A DNA stretch of 41,081 nt from Clostridia bacterium. GTDB taxonomy: Bacteria > Bacillota > Clostridia > Christensenellales > CAG-138. Positions 16,354 through 24,872 of the stretch are shown piece by piece (within the stretch, counting starts at the first letter, position 1; each line of letters opens with the position of its first letter). The notes under the pieces are model-generated. The model did not search any database. It saw only the letters and a program-made list of their open reading frames with translations, and was not told where the DNA came from. The position numbers and the translations under genes are program-made. The stretch is taken from contig JAFPXD010000004.1 of the NCBI GenBank assembly GCA_017394835.1, positions 1 through 41,081 of the forward strand. Direction: 5' to 3'.

Positions 16354-17197
16354 TTTCGGTCTCCTCCCCCTTTCCTTCTTCATCGTTCTTTTTGCCGAAG
16401 AGCTGGAGCTTTTCCTGCGGAGGGCAGAAATGCGCGTTCAGCACTTCTTCGAGCTTTTCGTGATCTATGTATCTTATGAGGCTGCCGTCCCTCGCGTAGG
16501 AGATGGTGCCGGTTTCCTCGGAAACGACTATGGTGATCGAATCGCTCACGGTGGAGATGCCGAGCGCTGCCCTGTGCCTCGTCCCGAGCTCCCTTGAAAT
16601 GTTCGGATCGTCGAACAGCGGGAGCACGCAGGCGGCGGCGTAAATGCGCTCGCCCCTTATAATGACCGCCCCGTCATGCAGGGGAGTCTTGGGCTCGAAT
16701 ATGTTTTCAACGAGCGCGTCGGTGATCTCGGCGTCCAGTATGGTGCCCGTCTGGACGTAATCGCCCAGCTTCGTGTTCCTTTCGAGCACTATGAGCGCGC
16801 CCACCCTGCGGCGGGACATGTTCTCTATCGCAAGGCCGAGCTGCTTGACTATCGCATAGGAGGGAGTATCCTTCTGCGAGTTGAATATGCGGAAGCCGCC
16901 TATGCGTTCCAGCGCGCGCCTCAGTTCCGGCTGGAAGAGCACCACCGCCACAACGATACCGGATACCAGGAACGAGTTCAAAAGATACCTGACCGTTATT
17001 AGATTGAATACGTTGCTGAGGATGAATATAAGCACCAGCACGCCCACGCCCTTCAAAACCTGCGAAGCGCGCGTGTTGGTAGTAAACCGGATCAGTTTGA
17101 ATATCACCCACGCGATTATGAGGATATCCACAAGATCCTGTATCCTGAATTGTGAAAAGCCGGTCTGTATGGCGGCAAGAACATCGGCTAAAGACAA
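16313..17197 (-). CDS. cdaA: diadenylate cyclase CdaA
   Basis: A 294-residue membrane enzyme that makes c-di-AMP from two ATP. Three N-terminal membrane helices (about residues 20-88) are followed by the DisA_N cyclase domain with LHDGAVII (DGA at 175-177) and GTRHRAALG (RHR at 207-209), both needed for ATP binding and catalysis. The tail is charged (KKNDEEGKGEE). I prefer the TTG at 17197, nine bases after AAGGGGA; a GTG at 17206 lies directly against that site and is unlikely to be used. It overlaps cdaR by 41 bases. glmM, which commonly follows cdaR in Firmicutes, is not here; an FAD oxidoreductase takes its place. Confidence 0.95.
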   Translation of the reverse strand: MSLADVLAAIQTGFSQFRIQDLVDILIIAWVIFKLIRFTTNTRASQVLKGVGVLVLIFILSNVFNLITVRYLLNSFLVSGIVVAVVLFQPELRRALERIGGFRIFNSQKDTPSYAIVKQLGLAIENMSRRRVGALIVLERNTKLGDYVQTGTILDAEITDALVENIFEPKTPLHDGAVIIRGERIYAAACVLPLFDDPNISRELGTRHRAALGISTVSDSITIVVSEETGTISYARDGSLIRYIDHEKLEEVLNAHFCPPQEKLQLFGKKNDEEGKGEETENGKRKFRLFKRNR

Positions 17198-17408
17198 AAC
17201 TCTCACTCCCCTTTACGGTCATTTGGGCACAGCAAAGCCCGGGGTCAGCTATCCCCACATAATAATACCACATAAAGGGGAGGATGTGTAGTCCCGAAGA
17301 GAAACAATTTTATTATATATAGGTTGGAAGCTTCTGCGGCGGGGCTTATTGCGCGGCGGAGCGGCATTGCGCGGGTTTTTGAGGCCGCATTCAAAAAGAC
17401 TTTGGCTG

Positions 17409-17437
17409 TTGCCTTGTTCATCCTGATGTGATATAAT
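17409..17437 (+). promoter_or_regulatory. sigma-A promoter of the penicillin-binding protein gene
   Basis: TTGCCT (17409-17414) and TATAAT (17432-17437) are 17 nt apart. Transcription would begin near 17444, about 28 nt before the preferred start codon at 17472. The 17207-17408 stretch between this and cdaA is AT-rich in places (a TATATATAATAA-like run near 17312 on the complementary strand) and probably also carries the cdaA promoter, which I could not place with confidence. Confidence 0.75.
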
Positions 17438-17471
17438 ACAATCGGATATTTGTATGAAAGGCAGTTTTCAT

Positions 17472-20400
17472 ATGAACGAAGACACTGAACTCATAAACAC
17501 GCCCGCCGAGGAAGCGGGCAATACCGATACCGCCCCTTTGGAGGAGGACGCCGTGAACGGTTCTTCCGCCGAAGAAACGCTGCCCGGCGCGGAGGGATGC
17601 GCCGGTGAGATCGCCGACGAAGCCGAAGCGGCGTGCTTTGGCGAGCCCGAAGCCGAGGCCGCGGAAGCCGACGGAGCCGAAGCGCCCGAAGAGGCCGACG
17701 TAGCCGAAGCGCCCGAAGACGATCCCGGTATGATGGAAGACAGCGCTGCGGAGCCTTTTGACGGGACCCCGGAAGAGCCGGGGGAAGCTCCTCTGCCCGT
17801 CCCCGCGGAAGACCCGTTCGCGAAAACGAAAAAAATGAAGAAGGTAAAGGATAAGAACAAGAAAAAGAAGCCCGTCCGCCCCGTTTCGGATGAGAGCGGG
17901 CGCGTATTCAAGCAGAGGAAGAGCTCAAGGCCCTTCCTGCTCTCGGTGCTGTTCAACACGCTGAGACTTTTGGGCGTCGTTCTGATACTGGGCGGAGCGC
18001 TGGTGTTCGGGCTCGTTATGGGCGTTGCGAAGGCTTACGTCGATACCTCCCCCGAGCTCGATATTTCGAGCCTTTCCCGCTCCGACCGCACCAGTTACAT
18101 ATACGACCGCAACGGCAAGCTCATAACCACCTTCGCGGGGATGGAATACCGCCACTGGGTCGATATAGAGGACGTTCCCGATATGCTCAAGAACGCGCTC
18201 ATCTCGGTAGAGGATCTGCGCTTCTACAAGCACGGCGGCGTGGATTTCAAGCGCCTGTTCTCCGCCTTCGTGAACACCCTTCTGAATTCGCGCACGCACG
18301 GCGGCTCCACCCTTACGCAGCAGCTCATTAAGAACAAGATCCTTTCCAACGAGCAGAGCTACAAGCGCAAGATCCAGGAGGCTTATCTGGCTTACGAGCT
18401 TGAGAACGTGATGAGCAAGGATAAGATACTCGAGGCTTACATGAACGACGTGTTCCTCGGGGAATCGAATTACGGGTTCGCCTCCGCGGCGGAGGATTAT
18501 TTCGGCAAGGAGCTTTCGGAGCTGACCATAAGGGAATGCGCGATGCTCGCCGGCATGGTGCAGAAGCCCTATTACACCAACCCCAGGGCGAACACCTACT
18601 ACCGCTTCTATGAGGACGGGCGCAACAAGATGGACGTTACCGACGCGAGAACGAACGTCGTGCTGAACGTAATGTACGAAAACGGCGTAATAACTCACGA
18701 GCAGTACGTTTCGGCGCTTGCCGAAAAGGTGCACATAATCGAAAAGAGCACCAAAACTCAGCTTTACGATATGCCCTATTACGTGGAGTACGGCATCTAC
18801 GACGTTATCACCCACCTGCTCGCTCAGCGCGGTATAGAGGATACCAAGTCCAACCGCACAATGATAGAAAACGAGCTGCGCACCGGCGGCTACCACATCT
18901 ATCTGAACGTCGATCCCGACGTCCAGCATGCGGTGCAGAACATAATAACCGATTGGGCGAGCTATCCCGAGCTGCAGAACCCCTCCGCGGGGATACAGAC
19001 GGTCAAGAACCCCGACGGAACCACGATAGAGGTGCTGCAGCCGCAGTCCTCCGCCGTAATAATCGACCACAAGACAGGTGAAATAATCGCCTGTATAGGC
19101 GGCAGGCAGGAGCCCACGGTAAAGAAGGGCCTGAACCGCGCCTACCAGAGCTCCATGCCCATAGGCTCCGCCATCAAGCCGCTCTCCGTTTACGGGCCCG
19201 CGCTCGATATGGGGCTTTCCTGCAACAGCCCCGTGCTCAACGCCGAGCTGCCCATAGAGGGCTACGGCGGAGAAAAGGGCTACCCCGCGCTCGGCTCCAC
19301 AAGATGGCTCGGCATGCAGCCCCTGCGCCGTGCGATCGCTTCATCGCTCAACATAGTGGCGGCGAGGGTGCTGTTTGACGACGTCACCCTCGAAAAGAGT
19401 GCGGAATACCTCGTGAGCCTCGGCATAAATCCTTCGAGGATAAACGTTGACGGCCCCGGTCTTGCCTTGGGTACTACGGGCGTCACCCCCGTTGAGCTTG
19501 CGGCGGCCTACGCCACGATAGCCAACGGAGGCGTCTATATGGAGCCCCTTTCATTCTCCGTAGTGCTCGATAAGGATATGAAGGTCGTGCTCGACGCAAA
19601 GGCCGTTCAGAAGAGTTACCGCGTGTATGAGGAATCCTCCGCATACATGCTCATAGACATGCTGAAGGACGTTGTGGATTACGGCACCGGTACCCGCGCG
19701 AAGATCCCCGGGATCACCGTTGCGGGAAAGACAGGTACCAACGACGATTATACCTCCGTCTGCTTCGCGGGGTTCACGGGCTATTACACCGGCGCGCTGT
19801 GGATAGGTCACGACCTCTACTCCGAAAAGCTCGCCTCCGGCTCCACGGGCGGAAACGCCGCCGCGCCGCTCTGGCAGGCGTTCATGTCAAAGATACACGA
19901 GGGGCTTCCCGATAAGCCCATTATGGACGTTTCCCCCGTTGAGATGGGGCTCATGCAGGTGACGATCTGCCGCGTTTCCGGCAAGCTTGCGACCGACGCC
20001 TGTATGCACGATGAGGATAATCCCCCCATCACCGACTGGTGCGACGCGGAGCACATGCCCACCGAATACTGCACCATGCACTGCCTTATAGAGGGCTGCA
20101 CCGCCTCCGGCGAGATCGCCGGGCCCAACTGCCCCTCCGGCACGCGCTACGATAAATGCATACTGCTCCTGCCCAAGGATTCCATATTCGAACAGCTCAA
20201 GAATTTCACCCCCGAGCAGACCGACGCCGAACAGGCCGTGGCCAACGCCTTCAGGGTGATATTCCCCAACGGCGTGATCACCTCGCTGGACGCCAACCGC
20301 TACCATGCATGGTGTCTGCGCGAAGGCAGGGTATGCTCCGTGCACGGCTCCGGCTCATCGCAGGAGCCCGGCGGAATGGATGAGCTCATCCGGTCCGCGA

Positions 20401-20741
20401 CCGAGCTTATCACGAAGGTCAACAAGTATCTGAACGAGGTGCAGACCCTTCCCGATACGGACAGGGCGAACCTCGTCAGCCAGATAGAGGAGCTGAGGCA
20501 GGCGGCGGGCGCAGGCTCGGCGGATCTCATCAGGACCTGCATGGATAAGCTCCGCGCGAATTACGATTATCTTTCCGCCATGTATCCCGCGCCCGTGGTG
20601 ACTCAGCCCACCGCGACCGTGGAGCCCGTCGTACCGATCGAGACCCCCGCGCCGACGGCGACCCCCGCGCCGACGGCGACCCCCGCGCCGACGGCGACTC
20701 CCGAGCCCACCGCGACTCCCGATCCCGCAGGCAGGGAATAG
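17472..20741 (+). CDS. class A penicillin-binding protein (bifunctional transglycosylase/transpeptidase)
   Basis: A 1089-residue single-pass membrane enzyme that polymerises and cross-links peptidoglycan. Order: an Ala/Glu-rich acidic cytoplasmic tail of about 110 residues, a Lys-rich block (KKMKKVKDKNKKKK), a membrane helix at about 155-185, the GT51 transglycosylase (EDLRFYKHGGVDF near 246, GGSTLTQQLIKNK), then the transpeptidase with catalytic Ser566 in SAIK, SLN (625-627) and KTGT (753-756). Beyond lie a Cys-rich segment (11 Cys between about 830 and 900), a helical stretch, and a Pro/Thr tail of 18-base repeats. The start is the second ATG, with AAAGG ten bases upstream; the first has no site. 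The length exceeds typical PBP1a (about 700-900) mainly because of the two tails. Its own promoter and terminator suggest a single-gene transcript. Confidence 0.95.
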   Translation: MNEDTELINTPAEEAGNTDTAPLEEDAVNGSSAEETLPGAEGCAGEIADEAEAACFGEPEAEAAEADGAEAPEEADVAEAPEDDPGMMEDSAAEPFDGTPEEPGEAPLPVPAEDPFAKTKKMKKVKDKNKKKKPVRPVSDESGRVFKQRKSSRPFLLSVLFNTLRLLGVVLILGGALVFGLVMGVAKAYVDTSPELDISSLSRSDRTSYIYDRNGKLITTFAGMEYRHWVDIEDVPDMLKNALISVEDLRFYKHGGVDFKRLFSAFVNTLLNSRTHGGSTLTQQLIKNKILSNEQSYKRKIQEAYLAYELENVMSKDKILEAYMNDVFLGESNYGFASAAEDYFGKELSELTIRECAMLAGMVQKPYYTNPRANTYYRFYEDGRNKMDVTDARTNVVLNVMYENGVITHEQYVSALAEKVHIIEKSTKTQLYDMPYYVEYGIYDVITHLLAQRGIEDTKSNRTMIENELRTGGYHIYLNVDPDVQHAVQNIITDWASYPELQNPSAGIQTVKNPDGTTIEVLQPQSSAVIIDHKTGEIIACIGGRQEPTVKKGLNRAYQSSMPIGSAIKPLSVYGPALDMGLSCNSPVLNAELPIEGYGGEKGYPALGSTRWLGMQPLRRAIASSLNIVAARVLFDDVTLEKSAEYLVSLGINPSRINVDGPGLALGTTGVTPVELAAAYATIANGGVYMEPLSFSVVLDKDMKVVLDAKAVQKSYRVYEESSAYMLIDMLKDVVDYGTGTRAKIPGITVAGKTGTNDDYTSVCFAGFTGYYTGALWIGHDLYSEKLASGSTGGNAAAPLWQAFMSKIHEGLPDKPIMDVSPVEMGLMQVTICRVSGKLATDACMHDEDNPPITDWCDAEHMPTEYCTMHCLIEGCTASGEIAGPNCPSGTRYDKCILLLPKDSIFEQLKNFTPEQTDAEQAVANAFRVIFPNGVITSLDANRYHAWCLREGRVCSVHGSGSSQEPGGMDELIRSATELITKVNKYLNEVQTLPDTDRANLVSQIEELRQAAGAGSADLIRTCMDKLRANYDYLSAMYPAPVVTQPTATVEPVVPIETPAPTATPAPTATPAPTATPEPTATPDPAGRE
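20643..20714 (+). repeat. 18-bp tandem repeat at the 3' end of the PBP gene
   Basis: Three identical copies of ACCCCCGCGCCGACGGCG (20643-20696) are followed by a diverged fourth (20697-20714). Each encodes one TPAPTA hexapeptide, building a Pro/Thr-rich C-terminal tail that is probably wall-spanning. Copy number is likely to vary between strains through slippage. Confidence 0.85.
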
Positions 20742-20775
20742 CGGAGCAGCGCGGAGGCAAACGGAATAATATGGT

Positions 20776-20806
20776 AATGAGGGGGCGTGGGCTCCCCCTC
20801 ATTTTA
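20776..20806 (+). terminator. intrinsic terminator after the PBP gene
   Basis: TGAGGGGG (20778-20785) pairs with CCCCCTCA (20794-20801) around an 8 nt loop, followed by TTTT. It ends only a few bases before the nifS start codon, so nifS either depends on read-through or has a promoter that I cannot see. Confidence 0.75.
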
Positions 20807-20810
20807 CCGA

Positions 20811-21965
20811 ATGGAGATGATCACAATAAGCATTTATTTTGACAACAGCGCGACCACCGCCGTACTTCCCGCAGCGGCGGAGACCGCTCTGCGATACATG
20901 ACCGATTTCTATTTCAACCCCGCGGCGGCGTATTCCGCGTCGGTGAACGCCGAGCGCGACGTTTCGGCGGCAAGGGCCGTTATCGCCGCCGGCATGAACG
21001 CCGACCCCGGCGAGGTGATATTCACCTCCTGCGGGACTGAATCCAACAATACGGCGCTCTTCGGCTCGCTCCGCGCCATGCACGGCAGGGGACGCGTCGT
21101 CATTTCGGGTACGGAGCACCCCTCCGTATATGAGGCGGCGATGGATCTGAAGGAGCAGGGATATGACGTTCAGCTCGCCCCCGTCGATGAGACCGGCAGG
21201 GTGAAGCTCCCGGAGCTTGCGGAGCTCCTTACGCGGGATACGAGGCTCGTGAGCTGCATGCACGTCAACAACGAGAGCGGCGCGATAAACGATATAAACT
21301 CCGTCTATGCGCTCGTCCGCAGGAACGCGCCCGACGCGCTCCTTCACGTTGACGGGGTGCAGGCTTACATGAAGGTCCCGCCCGTCAAATGCGATCTTTA
21401 TTCCGTGAGCGGGCACAAGCTGCACGCGCCCAAGGGCGTAGGCGCGCTTTACGTTCGGCGCGGAGTGAGGATCAAGCCCTTCCTTTTGGGCGGCGGGCAG
21501 GAGGGCGGCATGCGCTCCGGAACTACCAACACCCCCGCGATAATGGGCTTTGCCGCCGCCGTTTCCGATTTTGCGGAGCATCGCGAGGAGTATCTTGCGA
21601 ACATCCTCGCCGTCAAGACGCGGCTCTTCGAGGATCTTTCGAGGATCCGCGACGTGCGTCTGAACGGGCCCGCGCTTTCGGAGGCCGCCCCGCACATACT
21701 CAACATGAGCTTTATGGGCGTGCGCGGCGAGGTGCTTCTGAACGCGCTTTCGGAAAAGGGGCTTTACGTTTCGACGGGCTCCGCGTGCGCGGCGCACAAG
21801 CGCGGCAAGAACCGCATACTGAACGCGATGGGCATAACCGGCGACAGGCAGGACGGCGCGATCCGTTTCAGTTTTTCGCACTTCAACACAGCCGCCGAGG
21901 CGGATACCGCGGCGCAGATGATAGAGGAGCAGGTGGCGCTCCTCCGGCGCTTCAGAAGGCGCTGA
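20811..21965 (+). CDS. cysteine desulfurase, NifS/IscS-like (partner of ThiI)
   Basis: A 384-residue PLP enzyme that removes sulfur from cysteine as a protein persulfide. Seen: IYFDNSATTAVLP at the N terminus, HVNNESGAIND (151-161), the PLP lysine in SVSGHKLHAPKGVGALY (Lys203) and the catalytic loop STGSACAAHK (Cys326). The next gene is thiI, so it most likely supplies sulfur for 4-thiouridine, as B. subtilis NifZ does, and not for general Fe-S assembly (no iscU nearby). The start is uncertain: ATGs at 20811 and 20817 are in frame and both sit close to the preceding terminator without a clear ribosome binding site. Confidence 0.93.
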   Translation: MEMITISIYFDNSATTAVLPAAAETALRYMTDFYFNPAAAYSASVNAERDVSAARAVIAAGMNADPGEVIFTSCGTESNNTALFGSLRAMHGRGRVVISGTEHPSVYEAAMDLKEQGYDVQLAPVDETGRVKLPELAELLTRDTRLVSCMHVNNESGAINDINSVYALVRRNAPDALLHVDGVQAYMKVPPVKCDLYSVSGHKLHAPKGVGALYVRRGVRIKPFLLGGGQEGGMRSGTTNTPAIMGFAAAVSDFAEHREEYLANILAVKTRLFEDLSRIRDVRLNGPALSEAAPHILNMSFMGVRGEVLLNALSEKGLYVSTGSACAAHKRGKNRILNAMGITGDRQDGAIRFSFSHFNTAAEADTAAQMIEEQVALLRRFRRR

Positions 21966-22013
21966 CAGCTTGAAAACGAACGGCTTTTTTGCCGGGAAAG
22001 GTAAATACTCACG

Positions 22014-23183
22014 ATGGAAAAGGTACTTCTCGTCAGATATACCGAGATACATTTGAAGGGACTTAACCGCCCCTATTTCGAGCGGGCGCTCGTCGATAAC
22101 ATGAGGCGCGCGCTGCACGGGCTCTGCCCCAAAATAGAGCGCGAGCACGGCAGGATATACGTCCGCAATATTGCGGAGGAGGACTTCCCCGAGGCGACGG
22201 AGCGTCTGACCCGCGTATTCGGCATACACTCCCTCTCCCCCGCCGCCGCGGTCGATAAGGATTGGGAGACGGTGGTCTCCGCGGCGCTGGAGCTCATGGA
22301 AAAGAGGCTTGCAGAGGGCGGACCCGCCCGCTCCTTCAAGGTGCTTGCCAGAAGGAGCGACAAGCACTATTTCATGAACAGCGACGAGATAAACCGCGAG
22401 CTGGGCGGCAGGGTGCTGGATCGCTTCCCCGAGCTGCACGTTGACGTGCACTCGCCCGAAATAAAGCTTTCCGTGGAGATACGCGACATGGCGTATATCT
22501 ATTGCGAGGAGATCCCCGGCGCGAACGGGATGCCCACCGGCACCGCCGGCAAGGCGACCCTGCTCATTTCGGGCGGCATCGACAGCCCCGTTGCGGGATA
22601 CATGATGGCCAAGCGCGGCCTCACGCTAAACGCCGTGCATTTCTACTCCTACCCCTACACCTCCGAGCGCGCGCGCGACAAGGTGGTTGAGCTGACGAAG
22701 CTCGTCTCACGCTATGCGGTGGAGATAAAGCTCTTCCTCGTGCCCTTCACAAAGATCCAGATGACCATTTACGAGCAGTGCCCCGAGAAGGAGACGACCG
22801 TTCTGATGCGCAGGCTTATGATGAAGATAGCCGAGCGCATAGCGAAGGAGGACGGCTCCATGGCGCTCATCACGGGCGAGAGCCTGGGTCAGGTCGCAAG
22901 TCAGACCCTTGAGGCGCTCTGCGTGACGAACGACGCCGTGGATATGCCCGTGTTCCGTCCTCTTATCGGATTCGACAAGGATGAGATAATGGATATTGCG
23001 CGGCGCATAGGCACTTACGAAACGAGCATACTCCCCTATGAGGACTGCTGCACGGTGTTCGTGCCCAAGCACCCCGTGACGAAGCCCAAGCTCGACGATC
23101 TGCGCGCAAGCGAGGCGGCGGTCGATTTTTCGGAAATGATCGAAAAGGCGATCGCGGATACGGAGGTACTCGTTATCAAATGA
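22014..23183 (+). CDS. thiI: tRNA 4-thiouridine synthase ThiI
   Basis: A 389-residue enzyme that adenylates U8 of tRNA and inserts sulfur to give s4U. Order: N-terminal ferredoxin-like domain, THUMP domain (about 60-165), then the PP-loop ATPase with SGGIDSPVAGYMMAKRG (186-202) and GESLGQVASQT. It stops without the C-terminal rhodanese domain of E. coli ThiI, like the short B. subtilis form that takes sulfur directly from its dedicated desulfurase, which fits the nifS gene 48 bases upstream. GAAAGG precedes the ATG at somewhat long spacing. Its stop overlaps the next gene start (ATGA). Confidence 0.95.
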   Translation: MEKVLLVRYTEIHLKGLNRPYFERALVDNMRRALHGLCPKIEREHGRIYVRNIAEEDFPEATERLTRVFGIHSLSPAAAVDKDWETVVSAALELMEKRLAEGGPARSFKVLARRSDKHYFMNSDEINRELGGRVLDRFPELHVDVHSPEIKLSVEIRDMAYIYCEEIPGANGMPTGTAGKATLLISGGIDSPVAGYMMAKRGLTLNAVHFYSYPYTSERARDKVVELTKLVSRYAVEIKLFLVPFTKIQMTIYEQCPEKETTVLMRRLMMKIAERIAKEDGSMALITGESLGQVASQTLEALCVTNDAVDMPVFRPLIGFDKDEIMDIARRIGTYETSILPYEDCCTVFVPKHPVTKPKLDDLRASEAAVDFSEMIEKAIADTEVLVIK

Positions 23184-23905
23184 GGCGTTTGAGGAGCAAA
23201 ACCGCATACGGAGCGGCGGCGCTTATACTTGCGCTTGCTCTGGCGTTTTGCGCCTGCGCCCCCGGGCAGGAGGCTTCGCGCCCCGAAACGGGGCCCATGC
23301 ACGGCCCGGAGCTCTTCCCCGATGAATTTTCGCAGGGAATAGTGCGAAACTCCCTCACCATAATCACCCGCAGGGCGACCATCGAGGGCTGCCGCGTGAG
23401 CTACCCCTACGTTTGCAATTCCAATATGGAGCTGCTCAACATCTCCATACACTCCGCGGTTACGGAATTCGCCGCGGACTGCGAAACGGAGGGCGCCGCC
23501 GTATCCTGCACGGTGGAATTCAACCGTTACGGGCTGCTTTCGGTTTTTGCCGTATGCGAGCTTTCGGACGGGCGGGTGATAAATTCCGACACGCTCAATT
23601 TCGACTGCGACACGGGGCGCCGCGTTTGCCTTTCGGACTGCTTCGGCTCATCCGATACGGACTGCTTCGGCAAGCTCACAAAACTGCTTGCAAAGAGCAT
23701 TGAGGACAGCGGTTACACCGTGATAGGCGGCGAGCCCGTGATAGATGATTCGACCCTTTTCCTGTTCGCCTACGACGGGCTGTTCCTCGTGTTCCGCGAA
23801 TACGAGCTCTTCTCATACGACGCGGGCGCGCCCCGAATAAAGATAAGGCTCGCAAGCATTGCGGAGAATATTGCCGCGGATGGGCTTTTGAACCGTCTGA
23901 AGTGA
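23180..23905 (+). CDS. putative lipoprotein with RsiV/DUF3298-like domain
   Basis: A 241-residue secreted protein. Basic MRRLRSK and a hydrophobic core (AALILALALAF) end in CAC, so Cys25 or Cys27 may be lipidated; the lipobox (FCA-C) is not canonical. The mature part, with NSMELLN-like ISIHSAVTEFA, an antiparallel beta pattern, LNFDCDTGRRVCLSDCF and DDSTLFLFAYDGLFLVF, resembles the DUF4163/DUF3298 fold seen in RsiV and PdaC-type proteins; this is a pattern judgement. There are ten or so cysteines, unusual for an exported Gram-positive protein. The ATG overlaps the thiI stop by four bases, with no separate ribosome binding site. The function is unknown. Confidence 0.7.
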   Translation: MRRLRSKTAYGAAALILALALAFCACAPGQEASRPETGPMHGPELFPDEFSQGIVRNSLTIITRRATIEGCRVSYPYVCNSNMELLNISIHSAVTEFAADCETEGAAVSCTVEFNRYGLLSVFAVCELSDGRVINSDTLNFDCDTGRRVCLSDCFGSSDTDCFGKLTKLLAKSIEDSGYTVIGGEPVIDDSTLFLFAYDGLFLVFREYELFSYDAGAPRIKIRLASIAENIAADGLLNRLK

Positions 23906-23937
23906 TAAAAAATCTTCAAAATATATAGGAAAATCAT

Positions 23938-23964
23938 AAAAAGCCCCCTTGCGCGGGGCTTTTT
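23938..23964 (+). terminator. intrinsic terminator after the nifS-thiI-lipoprotein genes
   Basis: AAAAAGCCCC (23938-23947) pairs with GGGGCTTTTT (23955-23964) around a 7 nt loop and ends in a T-run. The A-run on the left arm makes it work on both strands. Confidence 0.85.
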
Positions 23965-23977
23965 GTTATGCTATAAT
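23949..23977 (+). promoter_or_regulatory. promoter of rpsB-tsf, nested in the preceding terminator
   Basis: TATAAT (23972-23977) is preceded by TGC, giving an extended -10. The matching -35 position, 17 nt upstream (23949-23954), reads TTGCGC and falls in the loop of the terminator hairpin. Transcription should start near 23984, leaving a leader of about 105 nt before the rpsB ATG. Confidence 0.65.
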
Positions 23978-23983
23978 GCTATC

Positions 23984-24088
23984 CGGCATAAAACTCACCC
24001 GTGAGGATCCGTCGGCCCGTCCGCATAAAAGCGGTACCGTCGGAGATGACGCGCGGGGAGGAATTAAATTAACGGGAGGTTATTTTTT
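23984..24088 (+). other. rpsB leader with a small hairpin and two purine-rich sites
   Basis: The predicted leader contains a CCGC/GCGG hairpin near 24020-24033 and repeated GTCGG segments that allow alternative pairings. There are two Shine-Dalgarno-like runs, GGGGAGGA (about 24055-24062) and GGGAGG (about 24074-24079); only the second is at good distance from the ATG. It may hold an S2 autoregulatory element, but it matches no motif I can name. Confidence 0.35.
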
Positions 24089-24835
24089 ATGTCAGTCATT
24101 TCTATGAAGCAGCTCCTCGAAGCGGGCGTCCATTTCGGTCATCAGACCCGCCGCTGGAACCCCAAGATGCGCGAGTACATCTTCACCGAGCGTAACGGCA
24201 TCTACATCATCGACCTTCAGAAGACCGTCAAGAAGATCGACGAGGCTTACGCCTTCGTCCGCGACGTTGCCATGGATAACGGCACCGTTCTTTTCGTCGG
24301 CACCAAGAAGCAGGCTCAGGAGAGCATCGAGCAGGAAGCAAAGCGCTGCGAAATGTTCTACGTCAACCAGCGCTGGCTGGGCGGCCTTCTCACCAATTTC
24401 AAGACGATCCAGAGCCGCATAGCGAAGCTCCGCGAGATCGAGAAGATGGAAGAGAACGGCGATTTCGATCTCCTTCCCAAGAAGGAAGTCGTTAAGCTCA
24501 AGTACATCCAGGAAAAGCTCGAGAAGAACCTCGGCGGCATCAAGGAGATGAAGAAGCTCCCCAGCTGCATGTTCGTCGTCGATCCCCGCAAGGAGCATAT
24601 CGCCGTTCAGGAAGCTCGCTGCCTGAATATCCCCATCGTTGCCATCGTCGATACCAACTGCGATCCCGATGACGTCGATTACGTCATCCCCGGCAATGAC
24701 GACGCCATCCGCGCCGTCAAGCTCATCGCTTCCAAGATCGCGGACGCCGTTATCGAGGGCAAGCAGGGCGAGCAGATGACCGATCACGCTGTCGATACCA
24801 CCATCGAGGGCGCCGACGAAGAGGATAATTTCTGA
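24089..24835 (+). CDS. rpsB: 30S ribosomal protein S2
   Basis: A 248-residue S2 protein of the small subunit, needed for S1 or mRNA-platform function. The N terminus [31 protein letters not shown] and the downstream [19 protein letters not shown] and [26 protein letters not shown] are diagnostic. The length is typical. GGGAGG lies ten bases before the ATG. Codon use differs from most of the window: isoleucine is almost always ATC and Leu/Val favour C- and T-ending codons, as expected for very high expression. It is transcribed with tsf from its own promoter. Confidence 0.98.
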   Translation: MSVISMKQLLEAGVHFGHQTRRWNPKMREYIFTERNGIYIIDLQKTVKKIDEAYAFVRDVAMDNGTVLFVGTKKQAQESIEQEAKRCEMFYVNQRWLGGLLTNFKTIQSRIAKLREIEKMEENGDFDLLPKKEVVKLKYIQEKLEKNLGGIKEMKKLPSCMFVVDPRKEHIAVQEARCLNIPIVAIVDTNCDPDDVDYVIPGNDDAIRAVKLIASKIADAVIEGKQGEQMTDHAVDTTIEGADEEDNF

Positions 24836-24872
24836 TCCCAAACCGAAACTTAACCCAAGGGAGGAAAAAAGT

